A program made the position numbers and the translations under genes. From Pyropia haitanensis (lineage: Eukaryota > Rhodophyta > Bangiophyceae > Bangiales > Bangiaceae), in NCBI GenBank assembly GCA_008729055.1, contig SDUX01000010.1, forward strand, positions 1,488,001 to 1,552,000: a DNA stretch of 64,000 nucleotides, in the 5' to 3' direction. This document shows, in pieces, positions 10,701 to 22,177 of the stretch. Position 1 is the first letter of the stretch. Every line of letters begins with the position of its first letter. The notes beneath the pieces are model-generated. The model saw only the letters and a program-made list of their open reading frames with translations, had not been told where the DNA came from and searched no databases.

Positions 10701-13700
10701 GAAGCGGCGCGCACCGCCGCAGTCGCTGCAGCGTCGCGTGCCAAGGCGCGCTCCGAGTACTTGTCGACGGCAGTGGCGGGCTACGAGGCTGAGCGGGGGG
10801 CGCTGCTCGAGGCGGCCGCCTCAGCGGCGGCGGCCAAGGTGGAGAGCGCCCGCTTGCAGTCGGAAGCGGACGCCCTCACTGCCCGCGCCGACGGGCTGGC
10901 CTCCCAGCTGGCCGCGTCCCAGGCGGCAGAGGCTGCTACTCTGGAAGCTCTCCGCAAGGTTGACGGACAGCGAGCCTCAGCGGTGGCGGGTGAAGCCGCC
11001 GCTGCTGCGCGCGCGGCGTCGGCCGCGTCGGAGCGCGACTCGGCGGAAGCTGAAGCCGCCTCTGCGAACGAGCGTGCGACGGCACTGGCCGTCCAGGCCG
11101 AGCGGGCTGAAGAGGCGGCGTCTGCGTCGGCGGCAGCAGCCGAAAAGGCTGCTGCGGACTGTGCTGCTGCCGAGTCCCGGGCGACGGCGGCTGGTGAGGC
11201 GGCTGCGGCCGCTGAGGCGGCCCTGCTCGCGCAGGGTCCAGACCTCGAGGCTGCCCGCTCCCGCGCAACTGCCGCCGAGAAGGCTGCGGCCGCGGCCGAG
11301 GCGCGAGCGGGGTCTGCGCTGGAGCGGGCAGACCACCTCGAGGCGAATCTGGCAGCGGTAGCGCAGTCGCGTGCGGCGGCCGAGGCGGACCGTGCGGATG
11401 CAGCACGGGCTCTGAAGGCGGTTGAGGCGGCGGCAGAAGCGGCGGCCGCGCGCCAGGCCGATGCGGACGCGGAAGCGTCGGCGTTGTGGGCACGTCTTGA
11501 CTCGCTCGCTGCGGAGGCGGCGACGCTGGAGACGCAGCTGGCCGCTGCCGCGGATGCCCGGGCTGCTGCTGAGCAGCGGGCGGCGGCGGCGACTGCGCAG
11601 GTGGCTGAACACCAGGCGGCTGCGGCCGAGGCAGAGGCGACGGCTGCGCGTTTGCGGGCGACTGTGGCCGAGGCTGCCGAGCGCACTGCGGCACTCACCG
11701 CGTCGCGCGACGAGCTGTTGGCTCGCGCTGCGGCTGACAGCGAGGCGGCCGCCGCATCGGTGGCGGCGGAAGCTGCCGCGACGGCCGAGGCGGCGGCCCA
11801 GCGGTCGGCCGCCGGGGAGGCCGAGGCGGCAGCAGTGGGCCTGCGCGACGCCCTTCGCGGCGCCGAAGCGGCCGCCGAGGCGCTGGCCCTTGACGTTCGT
11901 TCAGCGGGTGACCGTCTGGGGGACGCGACCGCCGGGCGGGCCGCTGCCGAAGCGGCCGTCGTGGCTGCCAATGCGGAACTCGAAGCGGCACGGCAGCGCG
12001 TGGCGGCTGCCGAGGCGGCGGCTGCAGACTCGACCGCCACTGGCGAGTCGCAGACAGCGGCGGCAGCCGAGGCGGCGGCGGCGTTGAAGGCCGTCCGTAA
12101 GCAGCTGGACGCGGCTGTAGCGAGCCGTGCCGACGCGGAACGTCGCCGCGACGACGCGACGGCCGACCTGGCCGCCGCTCGGGCAGAGCTGGGCGACGCC
12201 ACCGCCGCGCTGGACCGCCTTACCGCCGACGCGAGCGCGGCTCAAGCCACAGCCAACAACGCCGAGGCGCGCGCCGCGGCGGCAGCTGCCGAGCTGGCCT
12301 CCCAGCGGGCGGCGCGTATGGCTGCCGAGGAGGGCCTCGCCGCGATCAAGGCTCAGCTGCGTGAGGCTGAGGCGGCGACCGCTGCCGCGGTTGCGCGTAC
12401 GGCTGAGGTTGAGGCGGAAGCCGCCGCTGCCCGCGCCGCGGCCGACGAGGGTGAAAACCGTCGCGACAGGTCCGTGGCAGCCGCGACGGCTGCGGCCGAT
12501 GGGGCGGCGGCAGCTGCGGCTGCAAACGCGGCGCTGGTTGAACAGCTGACGGCGGCAGCCGCAAAGGCGGCGGCCGCCACCGAAGCGGCCGATGCGTCGA
12601 CAAAGGCCGCTCGCGACGCGGCGGCCGAGCGGGACGCTGCGACAGCCAAGGCCGAAGCCGCGACGGCTGCTCTGCGGGACCGCGACGCGCGGCTGGTAGC
12701 AGCGTCGGAGCGCAGCAGGAGCCTCGTGGCCGAGCGCGACGAGGCGGTCGCTGCCGCCGCTGCGGCCGAGGCGTCTGCATGCCAGATGGCCACGGCCGCC
12801 ACGGCGGCTGCTGCTGAAGCCGAGGCGGCGTCTGGCCGCGAGGCAGCTGCTGTGGCCGCCGCCGAGGCGGCCGCCGAACGCCGCGCCGCGGCCGAAGCCG
12901 CATCGGCTGAGGCATCGGCGAGCCTCGACGCTGAGCGGGCAGCCACGGTGTCAGCCCGTGCCGCAGCGGCCGCCGCCGTTGAACGTGTCAAGGCGGCCGA
13001 GGCGCGCGCGTTGCGCAGCCGCCGCGGGGCAATGGCGGCCAAGTCCGCCGCCCGCGACGCCGAGGCGGGCGCGGACGAGGCTCGCCAGTCGCTTGCCGGC
13101 CTGCAGAGCAACTTGGCGCACCTCGAGGCCAAGGCGAGTGCCGTTCAAGCAGACTCTGTCGCTCTTTCTGAGACGCTCGCGGTGGAGCGGGCGGCCGGGA
13201 ATGTGCTGGGGGCGGCGGTGGCGACCTGCGAGGCGGAGCTAGTGGCCTCGGCCAAGCGCCTGGACGATGCGCGGGCCGCTCTGGTGGCGCGGCAGGGCGA
13301 ACTGACGGCCGTGACGGCCGACGCGGACTCTGCGCTGGGCGAGGCGGACTTTGTGTCCTTCCTGGCCGCCCGGTCGGACGAGGCGGCGGCGGGGCTGGCG
13401 CGGTCGGTCGCGGCCGTGGCCGCCACTGCGGCGACGGCCCTGGCGGCGTCGCGGGAGCTGTCAGACGCCAAGTCCGAGGCCGCCCGCCGGGCGGCCGATC
13501 AGTCTGCCGCCGTGGACGACGCGGCCGCTGCCGAGGAGGCATTGCGCGAGTCACGGTCGTCCCTGGCGGCCGCCACCTCTGCGCGGACAGCCGCCGAAGC
13601 GGATCGCGACGCGGCTGTCGCGCGAGTGGCGGCCGCCGAGGCGGGCTGGGCCGCCGCGGGCGAGACTGCCCGTGCGGCCGTTGCAACGACCGATCGCCTC

Positions 13701-15131
13701 CGCCGGGCGGCTGCCGAGGCGACTGACGGGGCAGAGGCGGCCAAACGCGACGCGGCCGCGGCGGCGGCTGAGGCCACCCGCCTCGGCGCTGAGGTGACGA
13801 CCGCGCAGGCGGCGGCTGCCGAGGCGGAAGCGGCAGCCGCCGAGGCGGCGGCCTCGCGGCGTGATGCCGAGGCAGACGCCGCGGCTGCGCGGGTGGACCT
13901 GGACCGCCACCGCGCGCACGCGGCGGTCGCCGCGCAGGCCGCGGACGCGGACGCTGACGCGGCGACGGCGGCCGAGGCCGAAGTGGCTGTCGCTGAGGCG
14001 GCGTTGGCCGACGCTGAGGCCCGTGCCGCGGGGGCGGTCGCTGACGCGGCTGCCGCGGCCAAGCGGCGTGACATGACGGCCGCCGAGGCCGAGGCCGCCG
14101 CGAAGGAGCGGGCGGACGCAGACGACGAGGCGGCGCGCCTTGAGGCGGTTCTGGCCGACACGCGTGCCGCGGCGGGGGCGGCGGCGGGCCGCCTGGCGGC
14201 CGCCGAGGCCGAGGCCGCCGCGGCCGTGGCGGCGTCGGAGCTGGACGCGGCCGCCGCGGCCGCCGCGGCGCGGGTGCGCGCCGACCACGTGGCCGAAGCG
14301 ACCGCGACGCGCGCACGCGTGGCCGCGGCGGTGGCCGAGACGGGCCGCCTCCGCGCCCGCGTTGGTGCCGCGGAGAAGGCGCGCGACGCGGCGACGGCAC
14401 GTGCCACCGCGGCGGCCGACGCGGCCGCGGCGGCCGATGCGGCCGTGGCGGCCGCCCGCTCCACCGTCGGTGACCTGCCCGCGCAGCTGGCTGAGGCCGA
14501 GGCGGCCGTCGCCGCCGCTCGTGCCCGCGCGGCGGCTGCGGACGCGGCGGCCGCCGACGCGCGCCGCCGGTGTGAGGCAGCGGTCGAGGCGGCGGGCGCC
14601 GACGGCAAGGCCGCGTCGTACGCGCTGTGGGAGGCGCGCAACAGCCTCGACGACGCGGCGCGGACCGAGGCCAAGCTCCGCGCCGAGCTCGACGCCGCTC
14701 GTGCCGAGGCGGCCACCATCACCGCGGGCGCGGCGGCGGCCAAGGAAAAGGCGGACGCGCAGATGGCGGCGCTCGCCGACCAGATGCACCTCCTCCAGCG
14801 CCTCGTCGCAGGCAATCCGGCCGAGGCGGCGGCGGCGGCCAAGGCGCTCCGTGCGCTGTCGCTGCCAGCGGTGGACGTGCCACCCGAGGCGGCCTCGCCG
14901 CGGTCGCCGTCGGCGCCAGGGGTGGGCGGCTCGGCCGCCGTCGCGGGCGCCGACGGGGACGCTGTCGCGCGGCGCGTCTCCGAGTCGGCCACGTCGGCCG
15001 TGTCGTCCTGCTCGTCCCGGTCGAGCAGGTCGGTGGTGGCGGTGCACTCCAAGTCGCTCGCCGTGGGCGGGGTGCTCGTCGGCAGCGTCGGCGTCGTCCT
15101 GCGCATGCTTGGGGCTGGCAAGCGGCGCTGA
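7792..15131 (+). CDS. Giant alanine-rich coiled-coil protein with C-terminal anchor
   Basis: The product is about 2,446 residues. An open frame runs from 7845 to the stop at 15129-15131. Its only start-like codon near the front is a GTG, so the best start is the ATG at 7792 (MSGFARKFSKSLQARR), which lies in another frame and joins if the C8 run at 7851-7858 is one base short. The first 350 residues are Pro/Ser/Gly-rich and disordered. From about 8900 to 14860 the protein is an almost unbroken Ala/Glu/Arg heptad-like coiled coil. The C-terminus has a Ser/Arg patch, then a hydrophobic stretch (SLAVGGVLVGSVGVVLRMLG) and AGKRR, which fits a tail anchor. Golgin-like or other organelle tethers have this architecture, but composition alone gives no homology, so function is unknown. 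The gene appears intronless. Confidence 0.85.
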
Positions 15132-16168
15132 GTGGACGGGGAAGCGGTTGGCGCTGGTCGGGGGCCCCATGACCGATCGCCGTGCCCTGCTGGACCTGCT
15201 GCGGGCCCGTGCGACCCGCGGCGTGCTCATATTTTTTTCTTCTTTGCTTCTTGCTCCTCTGTTATTTAGTCGTCTTGTGTGCCTCTCCTTTGTTGTTGTA
15301 CCTGTTCTTTGAGTTTGGGTTCCTGTGTCTTGTTCTTTGCGCGACTCCTCCCTTCTTCTCTTTTTCTTTGTGTACTCGTTGTTTGTTAGATTTCTGTGTG
15401 AACGACTCGGGGGTTTCCTGCGCGACTGTCCCGACGGCGACCCGCCGCTTGGCAACACACTGCCTGTGCCTGCCTTCACATGAGCCCTTCTGAGGAAGCC
15501 ACCCGGGAGATGCACGTGCCCCGCCCGTCTTGCTGGCCCTTTCCACGTCACTCTTGTCGCTGTTGCTTTGCCGTCCGCGCCTCTGTGCAGGCGTATGTCA
15601 ATCAGTCCCCAATCCCCACCCCCCCCGCCCCGGCAAGACAGACGTCGGGGGAGTGGCGGGGTAGGGATTGATGGACCAAGGCGTACGCGAAAGCCATCGT
15701 CCAACTGTCCACCACCACCGTTTGTGGTTTGCGTCGGCGGTTCAAAGACCTCCTCCCACACCGCAGAGCCAGCACGCTGCCAGTGCCGTCCGCCGCGCCA
15801 TAGACGTGTCCACGCCTCCCTAGTCGTGCGTCGACGCGCTGACAGTAGTGACGACGCCACAGGGCCGACGGCGCTTGCTCACGCCGCTCTTGGCCTGCCG
15901 CGAGACTGGCCGTAAGGGCGCGCCGACACGCCGGGCGTGGGCCGCGGGGGAGAGGAGGACGGACAACAAGCCGAGCGCGCACACGTGTCAAGTCGTGCCT
16001 CGTACGAGGTCAAGTACAGCACGAATGTCAGCAAGGCAGCGTAAATTGAGTCGGACAAGAACCGCCAGCTGCAGTCAAAGTTTGAGTCTTTCGTTCAGCT
16101 CTAGTTGACCCCATTCATACCAATTGTTGCTGATCTCGTGGGTGACACACACAACAGGGAGGCTTTTC

Positions 16169-16276
16169 ATTGGCTGCCCGCCCGCATGCGTCCACTTTTT
16201 TGGACACAGTTGAGTGAGTTTTCTCGCTCAATTCCGTGTCCACACCTGCGCTGGCCACTTCTGCCCTCACCATTGG
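16169..16276 (+). promoter_or_regulatory. Pair of inverted CCAAT boxes
   Basis: attggctg occurs at 16169-16176 and attggctga at 16272-16280, about 100 bp apart, upstream of the CBS-domain gene. CCAAT boxes in either orientation bind NF-Y in eukaryotes. The distance to the ATG (about 720-830 bp) is long, so a promoter role assumes a long 5' leader or an enhancer-like position. Confidence 0.3.
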
Positions 16277-16360
16277 CTGAGAGTAGGAACAATGTACAGA
16301 GTGGGATCCCTGTACAGTTCTGTCTGCAACAAAAGTACTGTTAATTGAGTGCAGAACTGT
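16201..16360. repeat. Cluster of three inverted repeats
   Basis: Three hairpins lie in 160 bp. At 16201-16242, tggacacagttgagtgag pairs with ctcgctcaattccgtgtcca with one mismatch and a bulge. At 16293-16299/16310-16316, tgtacag pairs with ctgtaca. At 16314-16322/16352-16360, acagttctg pairs with cagaactgt. The patch is clearly AT-richer than its surroundings. It could be a short non-autonomous transposon remnant or a regulatory region. Confidence 0.6.
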
Positions 16361-16996
16361 CGGTTGGGTACATGAAGAATAGAATCTCGGGGTACTACTT
16401 GATCGAGATCGACCGTCTTTTCGCTCGCTGTGCAACGGGCGAAGGACGGATTGGCGGACTAGACCACCTTCCCGGAGCTGCCGCAGACTCGCGTCGCAGG
16501 CTGTGGCCCGGTGTGGGGCTCGCGCGGTGTCCCATCTTCGTCGTCCCGCCCCCCACCGACTGCGACGCAGCCGGCCACGCAGCATACCTGCCCCGTGCCC
16601 TTTACCGCGGCCTCGCGGGTCCCTTTCGCTACGGGTGGTGTGGCGCTTGCGTGTCCTCCTATTTATACTTTCTTGCGGTCATCCTTGGGCGTGGGCCTCA
16701 AGTGGGCTCGCGCATCTTTTCTTGTGGTCAGGCGGCGTGCGGGGGGCGACGGGCGCCGGCGTTGGCGGGGGGCGGGGGGGGGGGGGCCGCGGTATTGCGT
16801 CTTTGGCCAGGTTGGGGGAACCGGGAACGGGCCGCCGCATTGGCCATGACGTGGGGAGCCCCGTCCCGTCGCCGCTGCATCGACGCGCCCGCCGCCCCCG
16901 CCGCGGGCCCCCCCCCCCGCCGGCCCGCCGTCGCGACCGCGGCGCCGAGTCGGCCGCCGTGGGAGTGACGGCGACGGCGACGTCAGGGGCGGCACC

Positions 16997-17223
16997 ATGT
17001 CTCGGCCACTGGCGCACAGCTCCAACACGCTGATGCAGGTGGACGCGGCGCAGCGGTCCCCGTCGATACGGTCCGTATCGCCGCTGCCACCGTCGCCGGC
17101 GCCGTCGCTGATGCAGCAGTCGCCCTTTTTGGGCGGCGATGGGGACAGTGACATGCGCATGTCACCAGCGTTGTCGTCTGGGGGGGGGGCTGTCCACCAC
17201 TATGAGCAGCAGTCGCAGCAACT

Positions 17224-17258
<35 letters not shown>

Positions 17259-17775
17259 CGCAGCACCCCCATCACGCGGCGCTCCCGGCGCACTACCAGC
17301 ACCTAGCGTCGCAGCAGCAGCAACAGCAACAACAACATCGACGGAGGCAGCAGCTGCGCAACGGGGAGCCGCACCTCAACGGCCATCGGCGACCGTACAG
17401 CCGGACCCCTGCGGGCCACCTAGCGTCTGGTTTCCACGCGTCAGACGAGTACGCGGCGGCTCAGCAGCTGCCGGGCTCGTACAACGTGTCACCCATGGCG
17501 TTTGGGGCGTCGCCCTTGTCGTCGACCGCCCCTGGAGGCTCCTCTGCCCCCGAGTCCTTGCACCTGACTGGCCGCTACAGCCCGCCGTATGGCACCCAGG
17601 AGCTGCATGCCCAGGTGCACGCGGCGCCAACGGCGGGTTATTACCCGTCCGTGTCTGCGCCGCTGCCACCGCTGCCGCCCTACTCGCCGCACCTGCAGCC
17701 TTTTTTTTACGATGTCAATGCGCATTCGTCGTCTCAGCAGCAACCACAGCAGCATCAGCAGCAGCAGCTACAGCA

Positions 17776-17819
<44 letters not shown>

Positions 17820-17823
17820 TACA

Positions 17824-17880
<57 letters not shown>

Positions 17881-20121
17881 GCGGCAGCAGCATCAACAGC
17901 AGCAGCAGCAGCAGCAGCAGCAGTCGCAGCCAGGGCAGCCACCACGGCAGCAGCAACATGTAGGGCATCTACGCCAACCGCAACAGCCACCGCCGCAGCC
18001 GCAACAAGCCGGCCAAGACCCCTACTATTCTTTCCACTTTCAGCAGCGGCAGCAGCACAAGCAGCAGGCAGCGGCTGCGGCCGCGGCAGCGGCGGCCGCT
18101 GCGGCCTACTACCACCTCCCGCCGACGCCGCCCCAGTTCCCGCCCTCCCCGCCGACGGGGGACTGGTCCAGCCACGCTGCGACCACGTCATCGGTACAGC
18201 GGTTTGAGGCGGTCGCGGCACGATCGACGACTGCGCCGCCGCTGGCGCCACCTCCGCACGCTGCTGTCCACGCCGAATTGCCCCCATTCGGTCCGCGGCC
18301 GCCCGTGGTGGCGTCGGCGCGCTCGGAGCTGGTTGGCTTTTTGGATCGCCACCCAGCGAACGTGCTGGTGCCCGACGATGGGGTGGTGGTGATTGTAGAA
18401 CAAAGCCTGCAGCTGGGGCATGCGTTTTGTGCGCTCGCCGAACACAGTACGTCGGTCGCTCGTGGATGTGTGCCACCTCCGTCTCGTTTTGTGCTTCTGC
18501 CTGGCCGCTATTGCCGTCCGAGTTTGCGGCCATTGTTCCTTTTCACGGTGTCGATTGGATGTACGGTGCCGTGGTCGTGCAACTATTCGTTTTACTGACT
18601 CTTCCCGACCGTCTTTCTTCTGCGTTTGTGTCTCTTTCTGGTACGGCATCTTTCTCTCTGCCTTGGATTTTGGTCTTTTATGTGGCTGTTCTGTGCGCGT
18701 GATAGACAAGCGGGTTGCCATGGTGCTTGACTCGCCCGCTGACCGGCTGGTCGGAACGCTGACCGTCATCGATCTCGTGGACTGTGTGGCCGACCTCCTC
18801 GGTCGGGTGCCGGAACAGGGGATTGTTGCGACATTGTCGCTGCACACGGTTTCCTCCTGGAAGCAAGGTATGTGCAGACGCCTCCTCTGCAACGCGTGGG
18901 CAGTGTGAGGGACTGAGGTTCGACTGCTCGTCATTGAGGGTCTCTTGGTGCACGTTTCGTTCTAGGAAGCATGGATATTGACCATCACTTTGTGTCGGAT
19001 GCCTTTTTCTTGGCACTGCTGTCACACTATGCTGGTCTGCCCTGTTCCCCTTTTGCTTTCCTCGTGCAGCCTATGGCGGCGCGTGCAGTGACGTTTCCGG
19101 GGGCGAAGACGGTAACGACGACTTTTTGCACGTGTCGGCGGATGTATCCCTCCTCACTGCCAGCCGCGCCTTGCTCCAGGCACCGTCGTATCACCTTGCC
19201 CTCGTCGACGCGGTAACAGACGGTGCTGTGGCGGTGCTGTGCCCGCGGGCAATGCTCACCTTTGTCCACACGGACATGCTGCACTCGCTGCTCCTGACGC
19301 CACACCGGTGTGCGCCAGCAGCGCCGTCGGTGTCGACGTCGCCACCGCCTCGGCGACGCCGGCGGATGAGCGACACGCATGGTATGGCGTCGCCTTCGTG
19401 CGGCACCTCTCCCGCGTGTGGCGTGACCAGCCAAGCGAGTGCCTCGGCTGATGCTGGGATGCTGACTCCGGTGCTGGCATCGGGGCGCTCCTGTTCGGCA
19501 GCGGCGGGCCGCGGCGGCGGGGCTGGGGGTGGCCCGTTGGGCCTGCTGTCTTACTCCATCGGTCAGCTCGGCATTGGCACTTTCCATGGCATCGCGTCAG
19601 TGGGCGCTTGGGACTCTGTAGGTGCTGCCGTGTCGACCTTGCACCAGTGGAGACTGACGGTCGTGCCCGTTGTGGACGGTGCAGGCGCTGTGATCGAGGT
19701 CTTTTCAGCGTCGGACCTGCTGCGCCTCTTTGCAGACGTCCTGCTCAAGGACCGGTCACCTCCGCCGGATCGCGGGCCGCAGCCTGACAAGCCATCGCAG
19801 TCTGCGAGTGCGCTTGACGACCTAGTGGGCTCGTACGACGCGGGGTCGTCATCGCAGAGCCTCACCGCTGCCGTCGCGCCAACGCAGGATAGGCCGCCGC
19901 CTGGCGCGGCGTTCCCCCTGGCTAGCCGCGTCCGCGACGTCATGGCGGCGCGCCGGCCGGCGGGGTGGAGCGTGGCGACCTGCGGCCGGGGGGAGAGCCT
20001 CGGCCAGGTTCTGGAGCGCTTCCGCACGACAGGCCACCAGACGCTCTTCTCGTTGGACGCGGCGGGCCGCCTTGACGGAGTTGTGGCGCTGGTGGACGTC
20101 ATGCGCTTCCTCATTGTATGA
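16997..20121 (+). CDS. SNF4/AMPK-gamma-like four-CBS protein with polyQ N-terminus (3 exons)
   Basis: Exons 16997-18446, 18706-18867 and 19070-20121 join in phase 1 to 888 codons including stop (887 residues). Residues 1-430 are low complexity: two polyglutamine blocks (about 73-95 and 250-315), Pro/Tyr stretches and a His/Gln linker. From about residue 435 four CBS motifs follow in SNF4 order. CBS1 (LVGFLDRHPANVLVPDD, AFCALAEHNKRVAMVLD) ends TLTVIDLVDCVADL, like gamma 'MLTITDFI'. CBS2 starts DVSLLTASRALL. CBS3 (IGTFHGIASV, RLTVVPVVD) ends FSASDLLRLFA. CBS4 ends GVVALVDVMRFLIV. AMPK-gamma subunits bind adenine nucleotides and regulate the SnRK1/AMPK kinase. The Arg/Asp ligands need alignment to judge. 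The long polyQ extension is unusual for the family. The start ATG has a favourable context (ggcaccatg). Confidence 0.88.
17224..17930 (+). repeat. CAG/CAA tracts encoding polyglutamine
   Basis: Two dense CAG/CAA blocks, about 17224-17257 and 17740-17930, encode uninterrupted or nearly uninterrupted Gln in the CBS gene. A smaller CAG/CAA block lies near 17311-17335. CAG codons dominate, so length polymorphism is likely. Confidence 0.95.
18447..18705 (+). other. Intron 1 of CBS gene (phase 1)
   Basis: Donor gtacgt at 18447 and acceptor gatag ending at 18705. Removal joins ALAEH to N-KRVAMVLD, restoring the continuous AMPK-gamma CBS1 consensus. The 259-bp intron has stops in the reading frame. 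Confidence 0.8.
18868..19069 (+). other. Intron 2 of CBS gene (phase 1)
   Basis: Donor gtatgt at 18868 and acceptor ctttcctcgtgcag ending at 19069. Removal joins SSWKQ to AYGGACSD and keeps the frame into CBS2 (DVSLLTASRALL). An earlier acceptor (ttctag at 18965) would leave the wrong frame. Confidence 0.85.
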
Positions 20122-20519
20122 ATATTTCTTCTCTCCTCTTATTTTTTGATGCAGCGGCCCCCTGGCTATGTACTTCTATCATTATTGTCCGCCACTCCAT
20201 CGTGATTGTTGTTGTGATGTGTTGTTTCTCTGTTTCGGACTCCGTCCCGACGCCCGCTCACATGCTCGCCCGAACAGTATCCCCACGCAACTCCTGGTAC
20301 ACTCCCAACCGTACGCCACCACCCACCCCGCCATGGCGCTGAGGACGGAGAACGAGAGGCATTTTGCGACGCGCAAACTGCCTCGTGCACCGCACCAAGA
20401 GACGCGGCAGGTCGAGGGAGCCGAATGTGGGTATATTCTTATACGGGGCCGATCACCGTATACAAGGAGGTGGGTGTCGCACGCAGGGGGGTCAATCTGC
20501 AGCAGCAGCAGCGCAGCGC
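20122..20519. other. Convergent 3' intergenic spacer
   Basis: This 398-bp spacer separates the 3' ends of the CBS gene (+) and RPS15A (-). A T-rich stretch just after the CBS stop (tatttcttctctcctcttattttttg) is probably 3' UTR. No gene is apparent. Confidence 0.6.
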
Positions 20520-21463
20520 CTAATAGAAGAAGCCCAGAATCTTGCCACCCGTGTGCTTGGCGCGCGCCTCCTCGTGGTCCATGATGCCGTACGAGGTGGT
20601 GAGCATGATGTACCCAAACTGACGGCTGGGCAGCAGGTTGTTGACCCAGTTCTCCACCTGTCCTACCTTGACGTCAAACCGGGGCGAGATGACACCACAC
20701 TTGTTGAGCCGCCCGATCAAGTTCACCACGATCTTGCCCGCCCGGTGGTCGTCAACGTACTCAAACTCGCCAATGTAGCCTGCGGTGACCAGGAAGGAGA
20801 GGTGTCCGCAGCAGGCACGGCGGCAGGTACAACAGCGGCCAATGCGCCAGATAGCGCAGCAGGCAAGACGACGGGGGACACGCGGCGCAGGATGCAAAAA
20901 GAACGGCAGGAACAGGCGCAGAAGCAGTGACAGGACAGGCCGCCGAGATGGAGGAGCCCAACGAGACCACCCACCCCACACAATCGCCAGCAGCAATGCA
21001 CAGGCGGCGAGCACGCGGTATCAAGGCGTGCCCCAAGAGAACGCCGAAGAACCAGGGGAGATGCGCAAAAGTGGTCCGGCGGCCAGAGAGCAATGGAGCC
21101 GATCGACGTCGAGAGCCATAGCAATACAGTGATAGCACGCAGGGACACGCGACACAAAAAGAAAGAACGAAAACATCACGTCAGCGGCTGGGTCGTCGGT
21201 ACTCGGCCTACGGCAGCACCAAACGTGAGCGAGCGCAGACCACAGGGGCAGCTCGCCCGCTGGCCAAACGCCGCCGCCCACTCCGCGGAAAAGAGAGTGC
21301 CCAAGTCACGACAATGCGCGGCCAACGTACCGTGCTTCTGCATGATCTGCAGAAACTTGATGACCACTTTGGACGATGGCCGCAGCATCACCTGCCGCTT
21401 CCCCCGCTTCTCCGCATTGGACAGCGTCTTGAGGGCATCGCCCAGCACACTCATGCGCACCAT
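20520..21463 (-). CDS. RPS15A: Cytosolic 40S ribosomal protein S15A (uS8), two exons
   Basis: The exons on the minus strand are 21463-21331 and 20779-20520, giving exactly 130 residues, the normal length of eukaryotic uS8. Exon 1 begins [20 protein letters not shown] and carries [18 protein letters not shown]. Exon 2 carries [53 protein letters not shown] and the terminal [22 protein letters not shown]. These are the family's diagnostic blocks, with no missing segment. uS8 binds the central domain of 18S rRNA in the small subunit. The gene is divergent from HCF101 and convergent with the CBS gene. Intron and start agree with the conserved protein to the residue. Confidence 0.97.
20780..21330 (-). 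other. RPS15A intron (phase 1)
   Basis: On the minus strand the donor is gtacgt directly after CAC-G and the acceptor is accgcag before GC-TAC-ATT. Splicing makes the Gly of the conserved KHGYIGEFE block. Length is 551 bp. Confidence 0.93.
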
Positions 21464-22177
21464 GACGAACCGCACGTGCGACAAAGCAGCCGGTGCGGGC
21501 CGCACAAACGAATAACAAGGAAATACAGGGAGGCAGGGGTTGACGAGGAAGAGCGGGACGAGGGAGGGGGAAGCGGGTGGCGTCGGAAGGCGCGATGAGG
21601 ACGCCGGCGACACTACGGGCACCGCGGCCAATCGATCGCCGGGACAACCGGAAACCGAGAACACAATCCAGTTGCTTTCCGGCCGTTGTACAGATGTAAT
21701 TCCATCTGGATGACCTTGTTCCATCGCTCGAGTAGAGCACAGGACGGATAGCCTGCCATCCGGGTGTTCCAAAAGTGACAGTCTGTCCGGCCTTGATGTG
21801 CTCGTCGTATTGGTACTTGTGCATGCGCGACCAGAGAACACATCTAATTCTTCTTCTTGTTGATCCACCACGTGTACGATGAGTACACGTATGAAGCTGA
21901 TCCACCGGCCAGTAGATTTCTTTCCAAGCCGCTGATCTCCTCGCTCTTGGGTCTCGCCCGGACTCTGTGCAGAACTGCCGTCGTGCCCCTCTCCTTGGGG
22001 TCTTTGGAGCAGCCAGCTGGTCCGGCCGCCCCCTTTTTTTTTTTTTTCAGTTGGCTTCCCCCTTCCCTGTCGCTGGCTTCACAGACGCGCCCCCGCTGCC
22101 GTCGTTGTGGCGGTGCCGGCCTTTCCTGACCCTTTTCCCCCCAGGTCTCTCCTGCCCCTGACCCCGCTCCGCCCGCC
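21464..22177. other. Divergent spacer between RPS15A and HCF101
   Basis: This 714-bp region probably holds both promoters and 5' leaders. An AT-richer patch at about 21640-21960 has an open frame on the minus strand (reading [17 protein letters not shown]) without a recognisable family, and a small palindrome (cgtgtac-gatga-gtacacg, about 21871-21889). A T14 run followed by cag at 22034-22050 resembles a 3' splice site and could end a 5'-UTR intron of HCF101. Confidence 0.5.

Larger units (their letters stand above)
15132..16996. other. Intergenic region with T-rich tail, inverted repeats and promoter-like boxes
   Basis: The first 300 bp are T-rich (about 15229-15400) and are probably the 3' UTR and end of the coiled-coil gene. 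The middle has no recognisable gene. An AT-richer patch at about 16090-16430 contains two inverted CCAAT boxes and three inverted repeats. A TATA-like atttata lies at 16661-16667, about 330 bp before the next start codon. ORFs across the region show no domain. Confidence 0.5.

Noticed and set aside
9146..15860. Minus-strand ORFs of 470-769 codons opposite the coiled-coil gene
   Set aside because: Ser/Ala/Arg-only translations caused by GC-rich codons on the plus strand. No starts, domains or frame continuity.
16345..16968. 207-codon ORF upstream of the CBS gene
   Set aside because: Starts in the hairpin patch, has no domain and ends before the clear ATG at 16997. Likely leader sequence.
18966..19069. 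Extra mini-exon in the CBS gene using acceptor ttctag at 18965
   Set aside because: Its frame does not lead into CBS2 without another intron. The acceptor at 19069 gives an exact in-frame join.
19377..19391. Exact 15-bp reverse complement of part of the 5734-5748 repeat (gcatggtatggcgtc) inside the CBS gene
   Set aside because: A few such 15-mer matches are expected by chance in 64 kb, and here it lies in coding sequence.
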